From contig NZ_CP087190.1 of the NCBI RefSeq assembly GCF_024749165.1, forward strand, positions 2,763,501-2,827,500: DNA of 64,000 bases, read 5' to 3'. Source of the stretch: Pseudomonas sp. B21-023 (GTDB lineage: Bacteria; Pseudomonadota; Gammaproteobacteria; Pseudomonadales; Pseudomonadaceae). The notes beneath the pieces are model-generated. The model was not told the DNA's origin, ran no database searches, and saw nothing but the letters and a program-made list of their open reading frames with translations. This document shows positions 36,145-45,524 of this stretch, in pieces (position 1 is the first letter of the stretch; each line of letters starts with the position of its first letter). The position numbers and the translations under genes are program-made.

Positions 36145-36669
36145 TCAAAGGCATTTGAAATAGTCGAACGGTTCCAGGCAGGCGCGGCAGCGGTACAGGG
36201 CCTTGCAGGCGGTGGAACCGAACTGGCTGAGCAGTTCGGTATCGGCGCTGCCGCACTGCGGGCAACACACGCTGGGTGCCGCACCACGCAGGTTGGCGCG
36301 GCCCTCGGGTGGGGCGATACCGTAGGCGCGCAGCCGCTCACGGCCTTGCGCACTGATCCAGTCGGTGCTCCACGCCGGGGTGAGACGACGCTCCAGCGCC
36401 GGCTCCGCGAAGCCGGCCTGTTCCAGGGCCTGGCGAATGTCACTCTCGATCACCTCGGTGGCCGGGCAGCCGGAGTAGGTCGGGGTGACCACCAGGTGCA
36501 GGTGGCCGGCGCGCCAGTCGAGGTCGCGCACAACACCTAAGTCGACCACGCTGACCACCGGTACTTCCGGGTCCATCACCTCGGCCAGCACCGCCCAGGC
36601 CCGGCTCAGGTCGCCGTCGCGCAAGTCCCTGGCGCCCCGGTCGCCAGCGATCAGCTCACCAGGTTGCAT
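36145..36669 (-). CDS. paaD: Phenylacetyl-CoA epoxidase maturation factor
   Basis: This 174-aa protein begins with a DUF59/SufT-like domain (EVMDPEVPVVSVVDLGVVRD, TPTYSGCPATEVIE). The C-terminal zinc ribbon (residues ~130-174) has CCPQCGS, YRCRACLEPFDYFKC. PaaD is thought to mature metal centres of the epoxidase or its reductase. It overlaps paaC by 14 bp. Confidence 0.93.
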   Translation of the reverse strand: MQPGELIAGDRGARDLRDGDLSRAWAVLAEVMDPEVPVVSVVDLGVVRDLDWRAGHLHLVVTPTYSGCPATEVIESDIRQALEQAGFAEPALERRLTPAWSTDWISAQGRERLRAYGIAPPEGRANLRGAAPSVCCPQCGSADTELLSQFGSTACKALYRCRACLEPFDYFKCL

Positions 36670-37414
36670 CGGGGTAGGCTCGCGGCAGGAACTGCATTTC
36701 AGCCAGCAGCAGGCCGAGGTGTTCGGTGTGCAGGCCCTTGCGCCCGTCCAGGTAGAAGTGGCTGGCGGCCTTGGGCAGGGGCAGATCGACCGAGGCGAAG
36801 ATGGCCGTGACGGTGTTCAGCCAATGCTGGGCGATCTGCGCCGGGTCGGCGCCGATACCGGCTTTGGCCAGCTGGACTTCACCGTCGTTGGCCACGCTCA
36901 GTTCGACCGTGAAGCGCCACAAGGCCGGGATGGCTTCGAGCATGCGTCGGCGGCTTTCTTCCGTGCCGCCCCCCAGGCGCTGTACCCATTCGCCGGAGCG
37001 GCGCAGGTGATAGGTGACTTCTTTCAGGGCCTTGGCGGCGATGCCGGCGATACGTTCATCGCGCGAGGCGCTGAGCGCTTCAAGCGTGGCGTGGTGCCAA
37101 GCGTCGTACAGGAACTGCTTGAGCAGGGTCACGGCGTAGTCGCCGTTGGGTTGCTCGACCAGGAGCAGGTTGCGGTAGGCGCGTTCGTCGCGACGGAACG
37201 CCAGGGCATCGGCGTCGCGGCCGTCGTCCAGCAGTTCGGCGGCGTAGTCCAGCCAGTTGCGCGCCTGGCCCACCAGGTCGAGGCCGACGTTCATCAGTGC
37301 CAGTTCTTCTTCCAGCGCCGGCGCCTTGCCGCACCACTCGCACAGGCGCTGGCCCTGAACCAGGGCGCTGTCGCCGAGCAGCAGCAGGTATTGGATAAGT
37401 GCTTGCTTGTGCAT
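36656..37414 (-). CDS. paaC: Phenylacetyl-CoA epoxidase structural subunit
   Basis: This 252-aa all-helical, ferritin-like subunit opens with ALIQYLLLLGDSALVQGQRL and has LALMNVGLDLVGQARNWLDY and WHHATLEALSASRD. It lacks a functional diiron site and supports PaaA in the PaaAC core. The ATG at 37414 starts the family sequence; the upstream open frame is shadow. It lies between paaB (8 bp) and paaD (overlap). Confidence 0.95.
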   Translation of the reverse strand: MHKQALIQYLLLLGDSALVQGQRLCEWCGKAPALEEELALMNVGLDLVGQARNWLDYAAELLDDGRDADALAFRRDERAYRNLLLVEQPNGDYAVTLLKQFLYDAWHHATLEALSASRDERIAGIAAKALKEVTYHLRRSGEWVQRLGGGTEESRRRMLEAIPALWRFTVELSVANDGEVQLAKAGIGADPAQIAQHWLNTVTAIFASVDLPLPKAASHFYLDGRKGLHTEHLGLLLAEMQFLPRAYPDATW

Positions 37415-37422
37415 GGCGGGCC

Positions 37423-37704
37423 TCACATGTGTCCGACTTCGGCGGGCAGCTCGTAGAAGCTGGCATGGCGGTAGACCTTGTCGTCCGCCGGGGCGAACAG
37501 TGGGTCCTTCTCGTCGGGAGAAGAGGCGGTGATCAGCGCCGAGGGCACCACCCACAGGCTCACGCCTTCGCTGCGGCGGGTGTACAGCTCGCGGGCGTTC
37601 TCGATGGCCATGGCGGCGTCGGCGGCGTGCACGCTGCCCACATGCTTGTGGTTCAGGCCGTGCTTGCTGCGCACGAAGACTTCGAACAGGGTCCAGACAG
37701 ACAT
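37423..37704 (-). CDS. paaB: Phenylacetyl-CoA epoxidase small subunit
   Basis: This 93-aa protein has the PaaB family pattern: WTLFEVFVRSKHGLNHKHVG, SVHAADAAMAIENARELYTR and a closing YRHASFYELP. PaaB bridges PaaAC heterodimers into the active complex. It lies 28 bp after paaA and 8 bp before paaC. Confidence 0.95.
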   Translation of the reverse strand: MSVWTLFEVFVRSKHGLNHKHVGSVHAADAAMAIENARELYTRRSEGVSLWVVPSALITASSPDEKDPLFAPADDKVYRHASFYELPAEVGHM

Positions 37705-37732
37705 CAGGGGTATCTCCGCATCATTCGCCGCT

Positions 37733-38722
37733 TCAGGCGGCATTCTTGTTCTGTTGCTTGCGCGCATAGGCCACGGCGGCCTCGCGTACCCAGGCACCGT
37801 CTTCGATGGCCTTGCGGCGGGTGGCGACGCGCTCCTGGTTGCAGGGGCCGTTGCCCTTGAGCACCTCGTAGAACTCATCCCACTGGATCTGGCCGAAGTC
37901 GTAATGGCCACGCTCGGCGTTCCACTTGAGCTCAGGGTCGGGAGCGGTGCAGCCGAGCAGTTCCAGCTGCGGCACGGTCTGGTCGATGAAGCGCTGGCGC
38001 AGTTCGTCGTTGCTCTGACGCTTGATCTTCCAGGCCATGGACTGGGCGCTGTTGGGCGAGTGTTCGTCGCTGGGGCCGAACATCATCAGCGCCGGCCACC
38101 ACAGGCGGTCGATGGCGTCCTGGACCATGTCCTTCTGTGCCTGGGTGCCGTGGCGCATCATGGTCAGCAGCAGTTCATAGCCCTGGCGCTGGTGGAAGCT
38201 TTCTTCCTTGCAGATGCGCACCATGGCGCGGGAGTAGGGGCCGTAGGAGGTGCGCTGCAGCACCACCTGGTTGACGATCGCCGCGCCGTCCACCAGCCAG
38301 CCTACCGCGCCCATGTCGGCCCAGCTCAGGGTCGGGTAGTTGAAGATGCTCGAATACTTGGCCTTGCCGCTGTGCAGCTTGGCGATCTCTTCGTCGCGGT
38401 CGGCGCCAAGGGTTTCCATGGCGCTGTACAGGTACAGGCCGTGGCCGGCCTCATCCTGGATCTTGGCCATCAACTGCAGCTTGCGCTTGAGCGAAGGGGC
38501 GCGAGTGACCCAGTTGCCTTCCGGGAGCATGCCGACGATCTCGGAATGGGCGTGCTGGGAAATCTGGCGGATGAGCGTCTGGCGGTAGGCCTCGGGCATC
38601 CAGTTCTTGGCTTCGATCTTGATCTCGGCGTCGATCTTCTCCTGGAAGGCGCGCTCTTCGGGCGACATCTCTTCCAGGGTCTTCAGGCGTTTGACGCCGG
38701 TTTCTACGAGCTGTGCGTACAT
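37733..38722 (-). CDS. paaA: Phenylacetyl-CoA epoxidase catalytic subunit
   Basis: This is a 329-aa diiron monooxygenase subunit that epoxidises the ring of phenylacetyl-CoA. Metal-ligand motifs are seen in [20 protein letters not shown] (ExxH) and [18 protein letters not shown] (ExxxH). It begins the leftward paaABCDE operon. The start [13 protein letters not shown] matches the family and has GGGAG upstream. The promoter, with its inverted GCGATACA motif, lies at 38768-38830. Confidence 0.97.
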   Translation of the reverse strand: MYAQLVETGVKRLKTLEEMSPEERAFQEKIDAEIKIEAKNWMPEAYRQTLIRQISQHAHSEIVGMLPEGNWVTRAPSLKRKLQLMAKIQDEAGHGLYLYSAMETLGADRDEEIAKLHSGKAKYSSIFNYPTLSWADMGAVGWLVDGAAIVNQVVLQRTSYGPYSRAMVRICKEESFHQRQGYELLLTMMRHGTQAQKDMVQDAIDRLWWPALMMFGPSDEHSPNSAQSMAWKIKRQSNDELRQRFIDQTVPQLELLGCTAPDPELKWNAERGHYDFGQIQWDEFYEVLKGNGPCNQERVATRRKAIEDGAWVREAAVAYARKQQNKNAA

Positions 38723-38767
38723 GGTCGGGCTCCCGCTGATGGGCTGCTTGGGGCGTGGGTCATTTAT

Positions 38768-38830
38768 AAGCGATACAAAACACAACATCAAACAGTATTT
38801 GATGTATCAAATAAGATTTGTGTATCGCTT
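38768..38830. promoter_or_regulatory. paaA promoter region with inverted AAGCGATACA motif, candidate PaaX operator
   Basis: AAGCGATACA (38768-38777) and its exact inverse TGTATCGCTT (38821-38830) flank a 43-bp AT-rich segment. A third, overlapping dyad TTTGAT-GT-ATCAAA lies at 38798-38811. The GATACA core recurs before paaF and paaY. PaaX, encoded at 46184-47107, is the expected ligand; this is inference. Confidence 0.55.
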
Positions 38831-38836
38831 TGCGGC

Positions 38837-38920
38837 CAATCGCTGGCAAGCCAGCTCCGGTGCAGCACAGACCTAAGGAATTGCGCGATCGCTGTGGGAG
38901 CCGGCTTGCCGGCGAAAGGG
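38837..38920. repeat. Two REP palindromes in opposite orientation
   Basis: CAATCGCTGGCAAGCCAGCT at about 38837-38858 and GTGGGAGCCGGCTTGCCGGC at about 38894-38915 stand between the paaA promoter and the paaK terminator. Confidence 0.7.
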
Positions 38921-38948
38921 GCGTAGGCGCCCCCAGCTTTCTCAAGGC

Positions 38949-38976
38949 AAAAAAAGCCCCGGATCAGGCCGGGGCT
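38949..38976 (-). terminator. Intrinsic terminator of the paaFGHIJK operon
   Basis: On the minus strand AGCCCCGG-cctgat-CCGGGGCT is followed at once by TTTTTTT. It lies 19 bp past the paaK stop codon and separates the two paa operons. Confidence 0.88.
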
Positions 38977-38994
38977 GAACGGAATGCCGATGAG

Positions 38995-40314
38995 TCAGCT
39001 GGCCAGCCGCTTGTCATACACGTGACAGGCCTTGCCCTCTGAACGTTTCAGCGTGCCGCACGGCTGCAGCTGGATCTGCGTGCTGATGCCGATGTAGGTC
39101 TTGATCTGCTTCGCCAGTTCACCCACCACCTGCTTGCGCTGGCCCTCGTCGAGGTACTGGCTGTCGCTGCGCAGTTCAACGTGCACCTCGACGCTGTCGA
39201 GATTGCCATTACGATACAGGTGAATCTCATACAGCTCGGAAAGCTGTTTTATCTTGAGTACCTGCTCCTCGATCTGCGTCGGGAACACATTGACCCCGCG
39301 GATGATCAGCATGTCGTCGCTGCGCCCGGTGATCTTGCCGATGCGCCGCATCGGCCGCGCCGTGCCCGGCAGCAGGCGGGTGAGGTCGCGGGTGCGGTAG
39401 CGCACCATCGGCAACGCCTCCTTGCTCAGCGAGGTGAACACCAGCTCGCCGAGCTGGCCATCCGGCAGCACCTGGCCTGTGACCGGGTCGATGATCTCGG
39501 GGTAGAAATGGTCTTCCCAGATGGTCGGGCCGTCCTTGGTCTGGATGCACTCCATGGCCACGCCCGGGCCCATGATTTCCGACAGCCCGTAGATGTCCAG
39601 GGCGTCGATGCCCAGGCGCTGCTCGATGGCGCGGCGCAGTTCATCGGTCCAGGGTTCGGCGCCGAAGATGCCCAGGCGCAGCTTGAGGTCGTGCGGGTCG
39701 ATGCCCTGGCGCTCGATCTCGTCGGCGAGGTTGAGCATGTACGAGGGGGTAACCATGATGATGTCCGGCTGGAAGTCGCGGATCAGCTGCACCTGTTTCT
39801 CGGTCTGGCCGCCGGACATGGGGATCACCGTGCAGCCCAGGCGCTCGGCGCCGTAGTGCGCGCCCAGGCCGCCGGTGAACAGGCCGTAGCCGTAGGAGAC
39901 ATGCACCTTGTCGCCGCGGCGCCCGCCGGCGGCGCGAATCGAGCGCGCCACCACGTTGGCCCAGGTGTCGATGTCGTTCTGGGTGTAGCCGACCACCGTC
40001 GGCTTGCCGGTGGTGCCGCTGGAGGCGTGCAGGCGCACCACTTGATCCTGGGGCACGGCGAACATGCCATAGGGGTAGTTGTCGCGCAGGTCGTTCTTGC
40101 CGGTGAAGGGGAAGCGGGCCAGGTCCTCCAGCGATTTCAGGTCGTCGGGATGGGCGCCGCAGGCGTCGAAGCGCTGGCGGTACAGCGGCACATTGGCGTA
40201 GGCGTGGTTCAGGCTCCAGCGCAGGCGCTCCAGCTGGTGCTGGCGCAGTGCGTCGAGGCTGGCGGTTTCCATCGGGTCGAGCAGGGCGCGGTCGGCATCG
40301 TGGTAGAGATTCAT
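38995..40314 (-). CDS. paaK: Phenylacetate-CoA ligase
   Basis: This is a 439-aa AMP-forming ligase, the entry step of the pathway. Motifs are the P-loop LHASSGTTGKPTVVGYT, the aryl-pocket region HVSYGYGLFTGGLGAHYGAE, YGLSEIMGPGVAMEC, TRDLTRLLPG and the late lysine in ACHVYDKRLAS. It is the last gene of paaFGHIJK, 94 bp after paaJ, and the intrinsic terminator follows it. Confidence 0.96.
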   Translation of the reverse strand: MNLYHDADRALLDPMETASLDALRQHQLERLRWSLNHAYANVPLYRQRFDACGAHPDDLKSLEDLARFPFTGKNDLRDNYPYGMFAVPQDQVVRLHASSGTTGKPTVVGYTQNDIDTWANVVARSIRAAGGRRGDKVHVSYGYGLFTGGLGAHYGAERLGCTVIPMSGGQTEKQVQLIRDFQPDIIMVTPSYMLNLADEIERQGIDPHDLKLRLGIFGAEPWTDELRRAIEQRLGIDALDIYGLSEIMGPGVAMECIQTKDGPTIWEDHFYPEIIDPVTGQVLPDGQLGELVFTSLSKEALPMVRYRTRDLTRLLPGTARPMRRIGKITGRSDDMLIIRGVNVFPTQIEEQVLKIKQLSELYEIHLYRNGNLDSVEVHVELRSDSQYLDEGQRKQVVGELAKQIKTYIGISTQIQLQPCGTLKRSEGKACHVYDKRLAS

Positions 40315-40408
40315 GGTTTCACTCGAGTTGTTCTTGTCGTGGGCCGGGGCCCTGAGTGTCATGGCAGGCAGCATACTGCCCGCGTCGCTTGGCGTCTCTG
40401 GCGGCTGA

Positions 40409-41629
40409 TCAGAGGCGTTCGATCACCAGGGCGATGCCCTGGCCGACGCCGATGCACATGGTGCACAGGGCGTAACGGCCGCCGGTCAGCTCCAGCTGGT
40501 GCAGGGCGGTGGTGACCAGGCGTGCGCCGCTCATGCCCAGCGGGTGGCCCAGGGCGATGGCGCCGCCGTTGGGATTGACCCGCGGATCGTCGTCGGCCAG
40601 GCCCAGCTCGCGCAGCACGGCCAGGCCCTGGGCGGCAAAGGCTTCGTTGAGCTCGATCACGTCCATGTCGCCCAGCGCCAGGCCGGTCAGCTCCAGTACC
40701 TTGTGAGTCGCCGACACCGGGCCGATACCCATGAGGCGTGGCTCGACGCCCGCCACCGCAAGGCCAAGCACCCGGCCACGGGCCTTGAGGCCGTGGCGTT
40801 GCGCGGCCTGTGGGCTGGCCAGCAGCAGGGCGCAGGCGCCGTCATTGACGCCCGAGGCATTGCCGGCGGTGACGCTGCCGCCCTCACGGAACGGCGTGCC
40901 CAGGCGCGCCAGTTGTTCCAGGGTGGTGTCGCCCCGCGGGTGCTCGTCCTGCTCGATACGCTTGGGCGGGCCTTTGCGCTGCGCGATCTCCACCGCGACG
41001 ATCTCTCGGGCCAGGCGGCCATTGGCCTGGGCGGCGGCGGCCTTGAGCTGGCTGCGCAGGGCAAAGGCATCCTGGTCTTCGCGGGCGATGTTGAAGCGCT
41101 CGGCGACGTTCTCGGCGGTTTCGGGCATCGAATCGATGCCGTATTGCGCCTGCATCGACGGGTTGACGAAGCGCCAGCCGATGGTGGTGTCGAACAGCTG
41201 CGCGCTGCGGCCAAAGGCCTGTTCCGACTTGCCCATGACGAAGGGTGCCCGCGACATCGACTCGACGCCGCCGGCCAGCATCAACCCGGCTTCGCCGCAG
41301 CGCAGGGCGCGGGCAGCATTGCCGATGGCGTCCAGGCCCGAGCCGCACAGGCGGTTGATCGTGGTGCCGGGCACCTCGATCGGCAGCCCGGCCAGCAGGC
41401 CGGCCATGCGCGCGACGTTGCGGTTGTCTTCGCCGGCCTGGTTGGCGCAACCGAGGATCACATCGTCCAGTGCCGCCCAGTCGAGTCCGGGATGGCGCGC
41501 CATCAGCGCCTTGATCGGCACCGCGGCGAGATCGTCGGGGCGCACGCTCGACAGGGCGCCGCCGTAGCGGCCGATGGGGGTGCGCACGGCATCGATGATC
41601 AGCGCGTGGGGCAGGCTGGCGTCAGTCAT
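40409..41629 (-). CDS. paaJ: 3-oxoadipyl-CoA/3-oxo-5,6-dehydrosuberyl-CoA thiolase
   Basis: This 406-aa thiolase has the acylation cysteine in [16 protein letters not shown] (residue ~92). The C-terminal motifs are [20 protein letters not shown] and [16 protein letters not shown]. It carries out two thiolytic steps, on the dehydrosuberyl-CoA and on 3-oxoadipyl-CoA, releasing acetyl-CoA and succinyl-CoA. It overlaps paaI by 8 bp. PcaF is a close relative, but the locus makes PaaJ the better name. Confidence 0.94.
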   Translation of the reverse strand: MTDASLPHALIIDAVRTPIGRYGGALSSVRPDDLAAVPIKALMARHPGLDWAALDDVILGCANQAGEDNRNVARMAGLLAGLPIEVPGTTINRLCGSGLDAIGNAARALRCGEAGLMLAGGVESMSRAPFVMGKSEQAFGRSAQLFDTTIGWRFVNPSMQAQYGIDSMPETAENVAERFNIAREDQDAFALRSQLKAAAAQANGRLAREIVAVEIAQRKGPPKRIEQDEHPRGDTTLEQLARLGTPFREGGSVTAGNASGVNDGACALLLASPQAAQRHGLKARGRVLGLAVAGVEPRLMGIGPVSATHKVLELTGLALGDMDVIELNEAFAAQGLAVLRELGLADDDPRVNPNGGAIALGHPLGMSGARLVTTALHQLELTGGRYALCTMCIGVGQGIALVIERL

Positions 41630-42071
41630 TTGAAGTCTCCGGCGACAGCACGGTGCCGCGCACTTTGTAGGATTTGCCGTGGAACAGGGCGATCAGTTCG
41701 CCCTGCTGGTTCTTGATGCGCACGTCGTAGTTGCCGGTGCGGCCTTTGCGGCTTTGTTCGCTGGCGCTGGCCTGCAGGCGGTCGCCGAGCCGCGCCGGGG
41801 CCACATAGTCGATGCTGCAACCCAGGGCCACGGCTGCTTCATCGTAGCTGTTGCAGGCGAAGGCGAAGGCCGAATCGGCCAGGGCGAACAGGTAGCCGCC
41901 ATGGCAGGTGCCGTGGCCCTGGATCATGTCGGCGCGCACGGTCATGCCCAGGCGGGCGCTGCCGGGGCCGGCTTCGAGCAGCTCGATGCCCAGGCCCTGG
42001 CTGGCGGCGTCACGGCCGAACATGGCCTCGACGCAGGCGCGGGCCAAAGTGTGTGCGGATTGATCAGCCAT
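41622..42071 (-). CDS. paaI: Hydroxyphenylacetyl-CoA thioesterase
   Basis: This 149-aa hotdog-fold thioesterase has [20 protein letters not shown] with the catalytic acidic residue in the following helix. PaaI rescues CoA from dead-end ring-hydroxylated CoA esters. It overlaps paaH and paaJ by 8 bp each. Confidence 0.94.
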   Translation of the reverse strand: MADQSAHTLARACVEAMFGRDAASQGLGIELLEAGPGSARLGMTVRADMIQGHGTCHGGYLFALADSAFAFACNSYDEAAVALGCSIDYVAPARLGDRLQASASEQSRKGRTGNYDVRIKNQQGELIALFHGKSYKVRGTVLSPETSND

Positions 42072-43581
42072 GCAGGCGACCTCCTTCGGCGTGGGTGCGG
42101 CGCAGCAACAGGGACGGTCGGTAACGTTCCTCGCCGTAGCTGCGTTGCAGGTTGTCGAGCACGTTCAGGGTGTAGCCGATGCCCAGGTCGTCGGCCCAGG
42201 CCAGCGGCCCGCGCGGGTAGTTGACCCCGGCGCGCATGGCCAGGTCGATGTCACCGGGAGTGCCTACTCCTTGCAGTACGGCGTCGGCGGCTTCGTTGGC
42301 GAGCATGGCCACGGTGCGCAGCACCACCAGGCCGGGCAGGTCGGCGACCGGGCAGGCGCTCAGGCCAGCCCGGGCAAGCAGGGCGACGGCCTGGTCCAGG
42401 GCCTCGGCGCTGCATTCGGCACCGTGGCTGATGGCCAGGCGCGTGGCGCTGGCGTAGTCCAGGGCCAGGTCCAGCAGCACCAGGTTGCGCAAGCCGTCCT
42501 CGCGGGCGCGCTGGCTGGCCAGTCGGCCATCGGACAGCGCCAGGGTGGCATCTCCCACACGGAGCAGGCCGATGCCGGCGCGTTCGGTGACGGCGATACC
42601 GTTGGCGCGCAAGCGCTCGACCAGGGGCTGCAGGGCACCCAGGTCGCCTTCAACCGTGCAGCGCTCTACAGGCGTCTGGCTGGTCAATGTCGCGGGCTGT
42701 AGCCGTTCGGCACCCTCGGCGTAGCTATAAAAGCCCTGGCCGGTCTTGCGCCCGAGGCGCCCGGCGTCGACCAGCTCTTTCTGCACCAGCGACGGCTGGA
42801 AGCGGAAATCGCCATAGAAGGCTTCGAACACCGAGCAGGTCACCGCGTAGTTGACGTCATGACCGATCAGGTCGGTCAGTTCAAAGGCGCCCATGCGAAA
42901 CCCCCCGGCGTCGCGCAGCACGGCATCGAGGGTGGCGCAGTCGGCGGCGCCCTCCTGCAGCAGGCGCAGGCTTTCGGCATAGAAGGGCCGGGCCACGCGG
43001 TTGACGATAAAGCCCGGCGTCGAACGGGCATGCACCGGTTGCTTGCCCCAGGCACGGGCGGTGTCGTAAAGCGTGGCCGCCAGGCTCGGCGCAGTGGCCA
43101 GCCCGGAGACGATCTCCACCAGCGCCATCAAGGGCGCCGGGTTGAAGAAGTGCATGCCAATGACCCGCTCCGGGTGCTTGAGCCCGGCGGCGAGGCTGGT
43201 GATCGACAGCGAAGAAGTGTTGCTGGCCAGGATGCAGTCCGTGGCGCACAGGGCTTCAAGCCGACGCAGCAGGTCCTGTTTGACTGGCAGTTGTTCGACG
43301 ATGGCTTCGATCACCAGATGGGCCTTGGCCAGGGCGTCGAGGCTGTCCACCGGTTGCAGCCGGTCGCGGATTGCGCTGCGGCTGTCAGGCGCAAGCTTGC
43401 CTTTTTCCACCTGCCGGCCGAGCAGGCGATCGATGCCTTCGATCGCCTGCTCGGCTGCGCCGGGGCGCGTATCGTAGAGACGCACGGGATGACCGGCCTG
43501 GGCCGCCACCTGGGCGATGCCGGCACCCATGGCGCCTGCACCGATTACTGCCACCAGGGCGTCGTTGTCGAGTGCGGCCAT
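42064..43581 (-). CDS. paaH: 3-hydroxyadipyl-CoA dehydrogenase
   Basis: This 505-aa NAD-dependent dehydrogenase has the nucleotide fold at the start (VIGAGAMGAGIAQVAAQAGH), HFFNPAPLMALVEIVSG with the catalytic His, and TPGFIVNRVARPFYAESLRL. A second copy of the C-terminal helical domain (residues ~400-490) is present, as is normal for PaaH. It follows paaG by 2 bp. Confidence 0.95.
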   Translation of the reverse strand: MAALDNDALVAVIGAGAMGAGIAQVAAQAGHPVRLYDTRPGAAEQAIEGIDRLLGRQVEKGKLAPDSRSAIRDRLQPVDSLDALAKAHLVIEAIVEQLPVKQDLLRRLEALCATDCILASNTSSLSITSLAAGLKHPERVIGMHFFNPAPLMALVEIVSGLATAPSLAATLYDTARAWGKQPVHARSTPGFIVNRVARPFYAESLRLLQEGAADCATLDAVLRDAGGFRMGAFELTDLIGHDVNYAVTCSVFEAFYGDFRFQPSLVQKELVDAGRLGRKTGQGFYSYAEGAERLQPATLTSQTPVERCTVEGDLGALQPLVERLRANGIAVTERAGIGLLRVGDATLALSDGRLASQRAREDGLRNLVLLDLALDYASATRLAISHGAECSAEALDQAVALLARAGLSACPVADLPGLVVLRTVAMLANEAADAVLQGVGTPGDIDLAMRAGVNYPRGPLAWADDLGIGYTLNVLDNLQRSYGEERYRPSLLLRRTHAEGGRLHG

Positions 43582-43583
43582 GG

Positions 43584-44378
43584 TCAGCGCCCCTTGAACA
43601 CAGGTGTGCGTTTGTTCATGAAGGCGCTGACGCCCTCGCGGTAATCCTCGCTGCGCCCGGCCAGGCGCTGGAGGTCGCGCTCCAGTTCCAGCTGTTCATC
43701 GAAGCGGTTGTCGAAACTCTGGTTGAGGGCACGCTTGATCAAGGCCAGGCCGTAGGTGGGCTGGGCTGCCAGGTGACGGGCCAGGCCGAGTGCTTCGTCG
43801 CGCAGCGCGGCATCGTCCACCACCCGGTGGATCAGCCCCCATTGCTCGGCCTGCTCGGCGCTCAGGCGCTCGCCCAGCAGGGCCAGCGCCTTGGCCCGGG
43901 CCATGCCGACCAGTCTGGGCAGCAACCAGGTGCCGCCGGAATCCGGCACCAGGCCAATCTTGCAGAACGCCTGAATGAAGCTCGCCGAGCGTGCCGCCAG
44001 CACCAGGTCGCAGGCCAGTGGCAGGTTGGCCCCGGCACCGGCGGCCACGCCGTTGACCGCGCAGATCACCGGCAGCGGCAGGTCGCGCAGGCTGCGCACC
44101 AGCGGGTTGTAGAACTGTTCGATGGATTGGCCGAGGTCAGGCAGCTCGGCGCCGGGCGCGACATTGCGGTCGGCCAGGTCCTGGCCTGCGCAGAAGCCAC
44201 GGCCTTCGCCGGTCAGCAGCAGCACGCGGGCGTGGTCGCTGTGGCGTACCTGCTTCAAGGCCTCGCGCACCTCCAGGTGCATCGCGGTATTGAAGCTGTT
44301 GAGCTGCTCGGGCCGGTTGAGCGAGAGGAGGGCGACGCCGTCGTCGCCGATGGAAAACAGGATGTGCTGGAAAGACAT
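43584..44378 (-). CDS. paaG: 1,2-epoxyphenylacetyl-CoA isomerase
   Basis: This 264-aa crotonase-fold enzyme has GEGRGFCAGQDLADRN and CAVNGVAAGAGANLPLACDL, the oxyanion-hole segments. The acid/base residue lies in GLVPDSGGTWLLPRLVG. PaaG isomerises the ring epoxide to oxepin-CoA and also shifts the double bond later in the pathway. It lies 31 bp after paaF. Confidence 0.95.
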   Translation of the reverse strand: MSFQHILFSIGDDGVALLSLNRPEQLNSFNTAMHLEVREALKQVRHSDHARVLLLTGEGRGFCAGQDLADRNVAPGAELPDLGQSIEQFYNPLVRSLRDLPLPVICAVNGVAAGAGANLPLACDLVLAARSASFIQAFCKIGLVPDSGGTWLLPRLVGMARAKALALLGERLSAEQAEQWGLIHRVVDDAALRDEALGLARHLAAQPTYGLALIKRALNQSFDNRFDEQLELERDLQRLAGRSEDYREGVSAFMNKRTPVFKGR

Positions 44379-44409
44379 GACTGGCTCGCTCCGTCAGTCG
44401 GTGGAAGGC

Positions 44410-45183
44410 TTACAGCCCTTGGAATCGGGCCGGGCGTTTTTCCTGGAAGGCGCGGATGCCTTCGTTGCGGTCGGCGGTGCCGGCCAGCAGGGTGAAGGCA
44501 TGGCGCTCGAAGCGCAGGCCGCTCGCCAGGTCCATGTCCTGGGCCTTGAGCAGCGCCTCCTTGGCCAGGCGCACCGCCAGCGGCGCCTTGGCGGCGATGG
44601 CGACGGCCACCTGCAGGGCGCGCTCGACGGTGAGTTCGGGCTCGGTGACTTCACTGACCAGGCCGGCCTGCAGGGCATGGCGGGCGCCGATGGCCTCACC
44701 GCCGAGGACCATCTGCATGGCCAGCGGCTTGCCCACGGCGCGCAGCAGGCGCTGGGTGCCGCCAGCCCCGGGAAGGATGCCGAGGTTGATTTCCGGCTGG
44801 CCGAAACGGGCGTCGCTGCCAGCGATAACGATGTCGGCGCACATCACCAGTTCGCAGCCGCCGCCTAAGGCGAAGCCGTTGACGGCGGCGATCAGAGGTT
44901 TGGCGAAGCCGGTGATGCGTTGCCAGTGGGCCACCCGCGGGTCTTCGAGGATGCCGACCAGGTCGCGCTGGGCCATTTCGTTGATATCGGCGCCGGCGGC
45001 GAAGGCCTTGCGGCTGCCGGTAATGACCACGGCACGGATCTGCGGGTCCTGGTCGGCGGCATGCAGTTCTGCGGCCAGCTCTTCCAGCAGCGCTGTGTTC
45101 AGGGCGTTCAGGGCCTGCGGGCGGTGCAGGGCGATCAGGCGGACACCGTCCGCTGGGGCCTGCACGATGAGGTTGCTTGGCAT
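44410..45183 (-). CDS. paaF: 2,3-dehydroadipyl-CoA hydratase
   Basis: This 257-aa enoyl-CoA hydratase has SRKAFAAGADINEM, AVNGFALGGGCELVMCADI with the first catalytic Glu, and FGQPEINLGILPGAGGTQRL with the second. It hydrates 2,3-dehydroadipyl-CoA. It is the first gene of the leftward paaFGHIJK operon; the start MPSNLIVQAP has a GAGG site upstream. The longer open frame upstream overlaps the promoter and is not used. Confidence 0.95.
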   Translation of the reverse strand: MPSNLIVQAPADGVRLIALHRPQALNALNTALLEELAAELHAADQDPQIRAVVITGSRKAFAAGADINEMAQRDLVGILEDPRVAHWQRITGFAKPLIAAVNGFALGGGCELVMCADIVIAGSDARFGQPEINLGILPGAGGTQRLLRAVGKPLAMQMVLGGEAIGARHALQAGLVSEVTEPELTVERALQVAVAIAAKAPLAVRLAKEALLKAQDMDLASGLRFERHAFTLLAGTADRNEGIRAFQEKRPARFQGL

Positions 45184-45270
45184 GGGATACCTCGGGCTGC
45201 ACGTTCGGCGCCGGCTGGGGCCGGCTTTTCTTGGAATTGTTCGTGGTGCTGGGGCAAGTATATGTTCAAT

Positions 45271-45310
45271 ACGATACATAAAATCAACATGGAAATTGTA
45301 ATTGCGTATC
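45271..45310. promoter_or_regulatory. paaF promoter region with inverted GATACA-like motif
   Basis: ACGATACATA (45271-45280) faces TGCGTATC (45303-45310) across an AT-rich segment, repeating the arrangement seen before paaA. It is a candidate PaaX site. Confidence 0.45.
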
Positions 45311-45335
45311 TATATGTGAAGCGAGTTACGCTGTC

Positions 45336-45404
45336 ACGGGGCAAGCCCGCTCCCACGCAGCCTCGCTCTTACTATCACTCGGTGGGAGCGGGATTGCCCC
45401 ACGA
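45336..45404. repeat. Inverted repeat between the divergent paa promoters
   Basis: CACGGGGCAAGCCCGCTCCC at 45336-45355 and its imperfect inverse GTGGGAGCGGGATTGCCCC at 45382-45400 form a long hairpin. The core differs from the other REPs here (GGGCTTGCCCC type). This accounts for the middle of the 341-bp paaF-paaY gap. Confidence 0.7.
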
Positions 45405-45440
45405 TGAAGTCTTCACAGGTCTGAAGCTTGGTGAAGAAAG

Positions 45441-45484
45441 CGATACACCAGCAAGGCATTGACTAAGTGATTTGATCTGATACA
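45441..45484. promoter_or_regulatory. paaY-paaX promoter region with repeated GATACA motif
   Basis: GCGATACA (starting 45440, within AAAGCGATACA) and CTGATACA (ending 45484) lie 41-80 bp before the paaY start. The first is identical to the arm of the paaA promoter repeat, so paaYX is probably under the same regulator. Confidence 0.45.
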
Positions 45485-45524
45485 GGATCGATAAGTCTTC
45501 TGAATCATATCGAGAGCCAGACCC

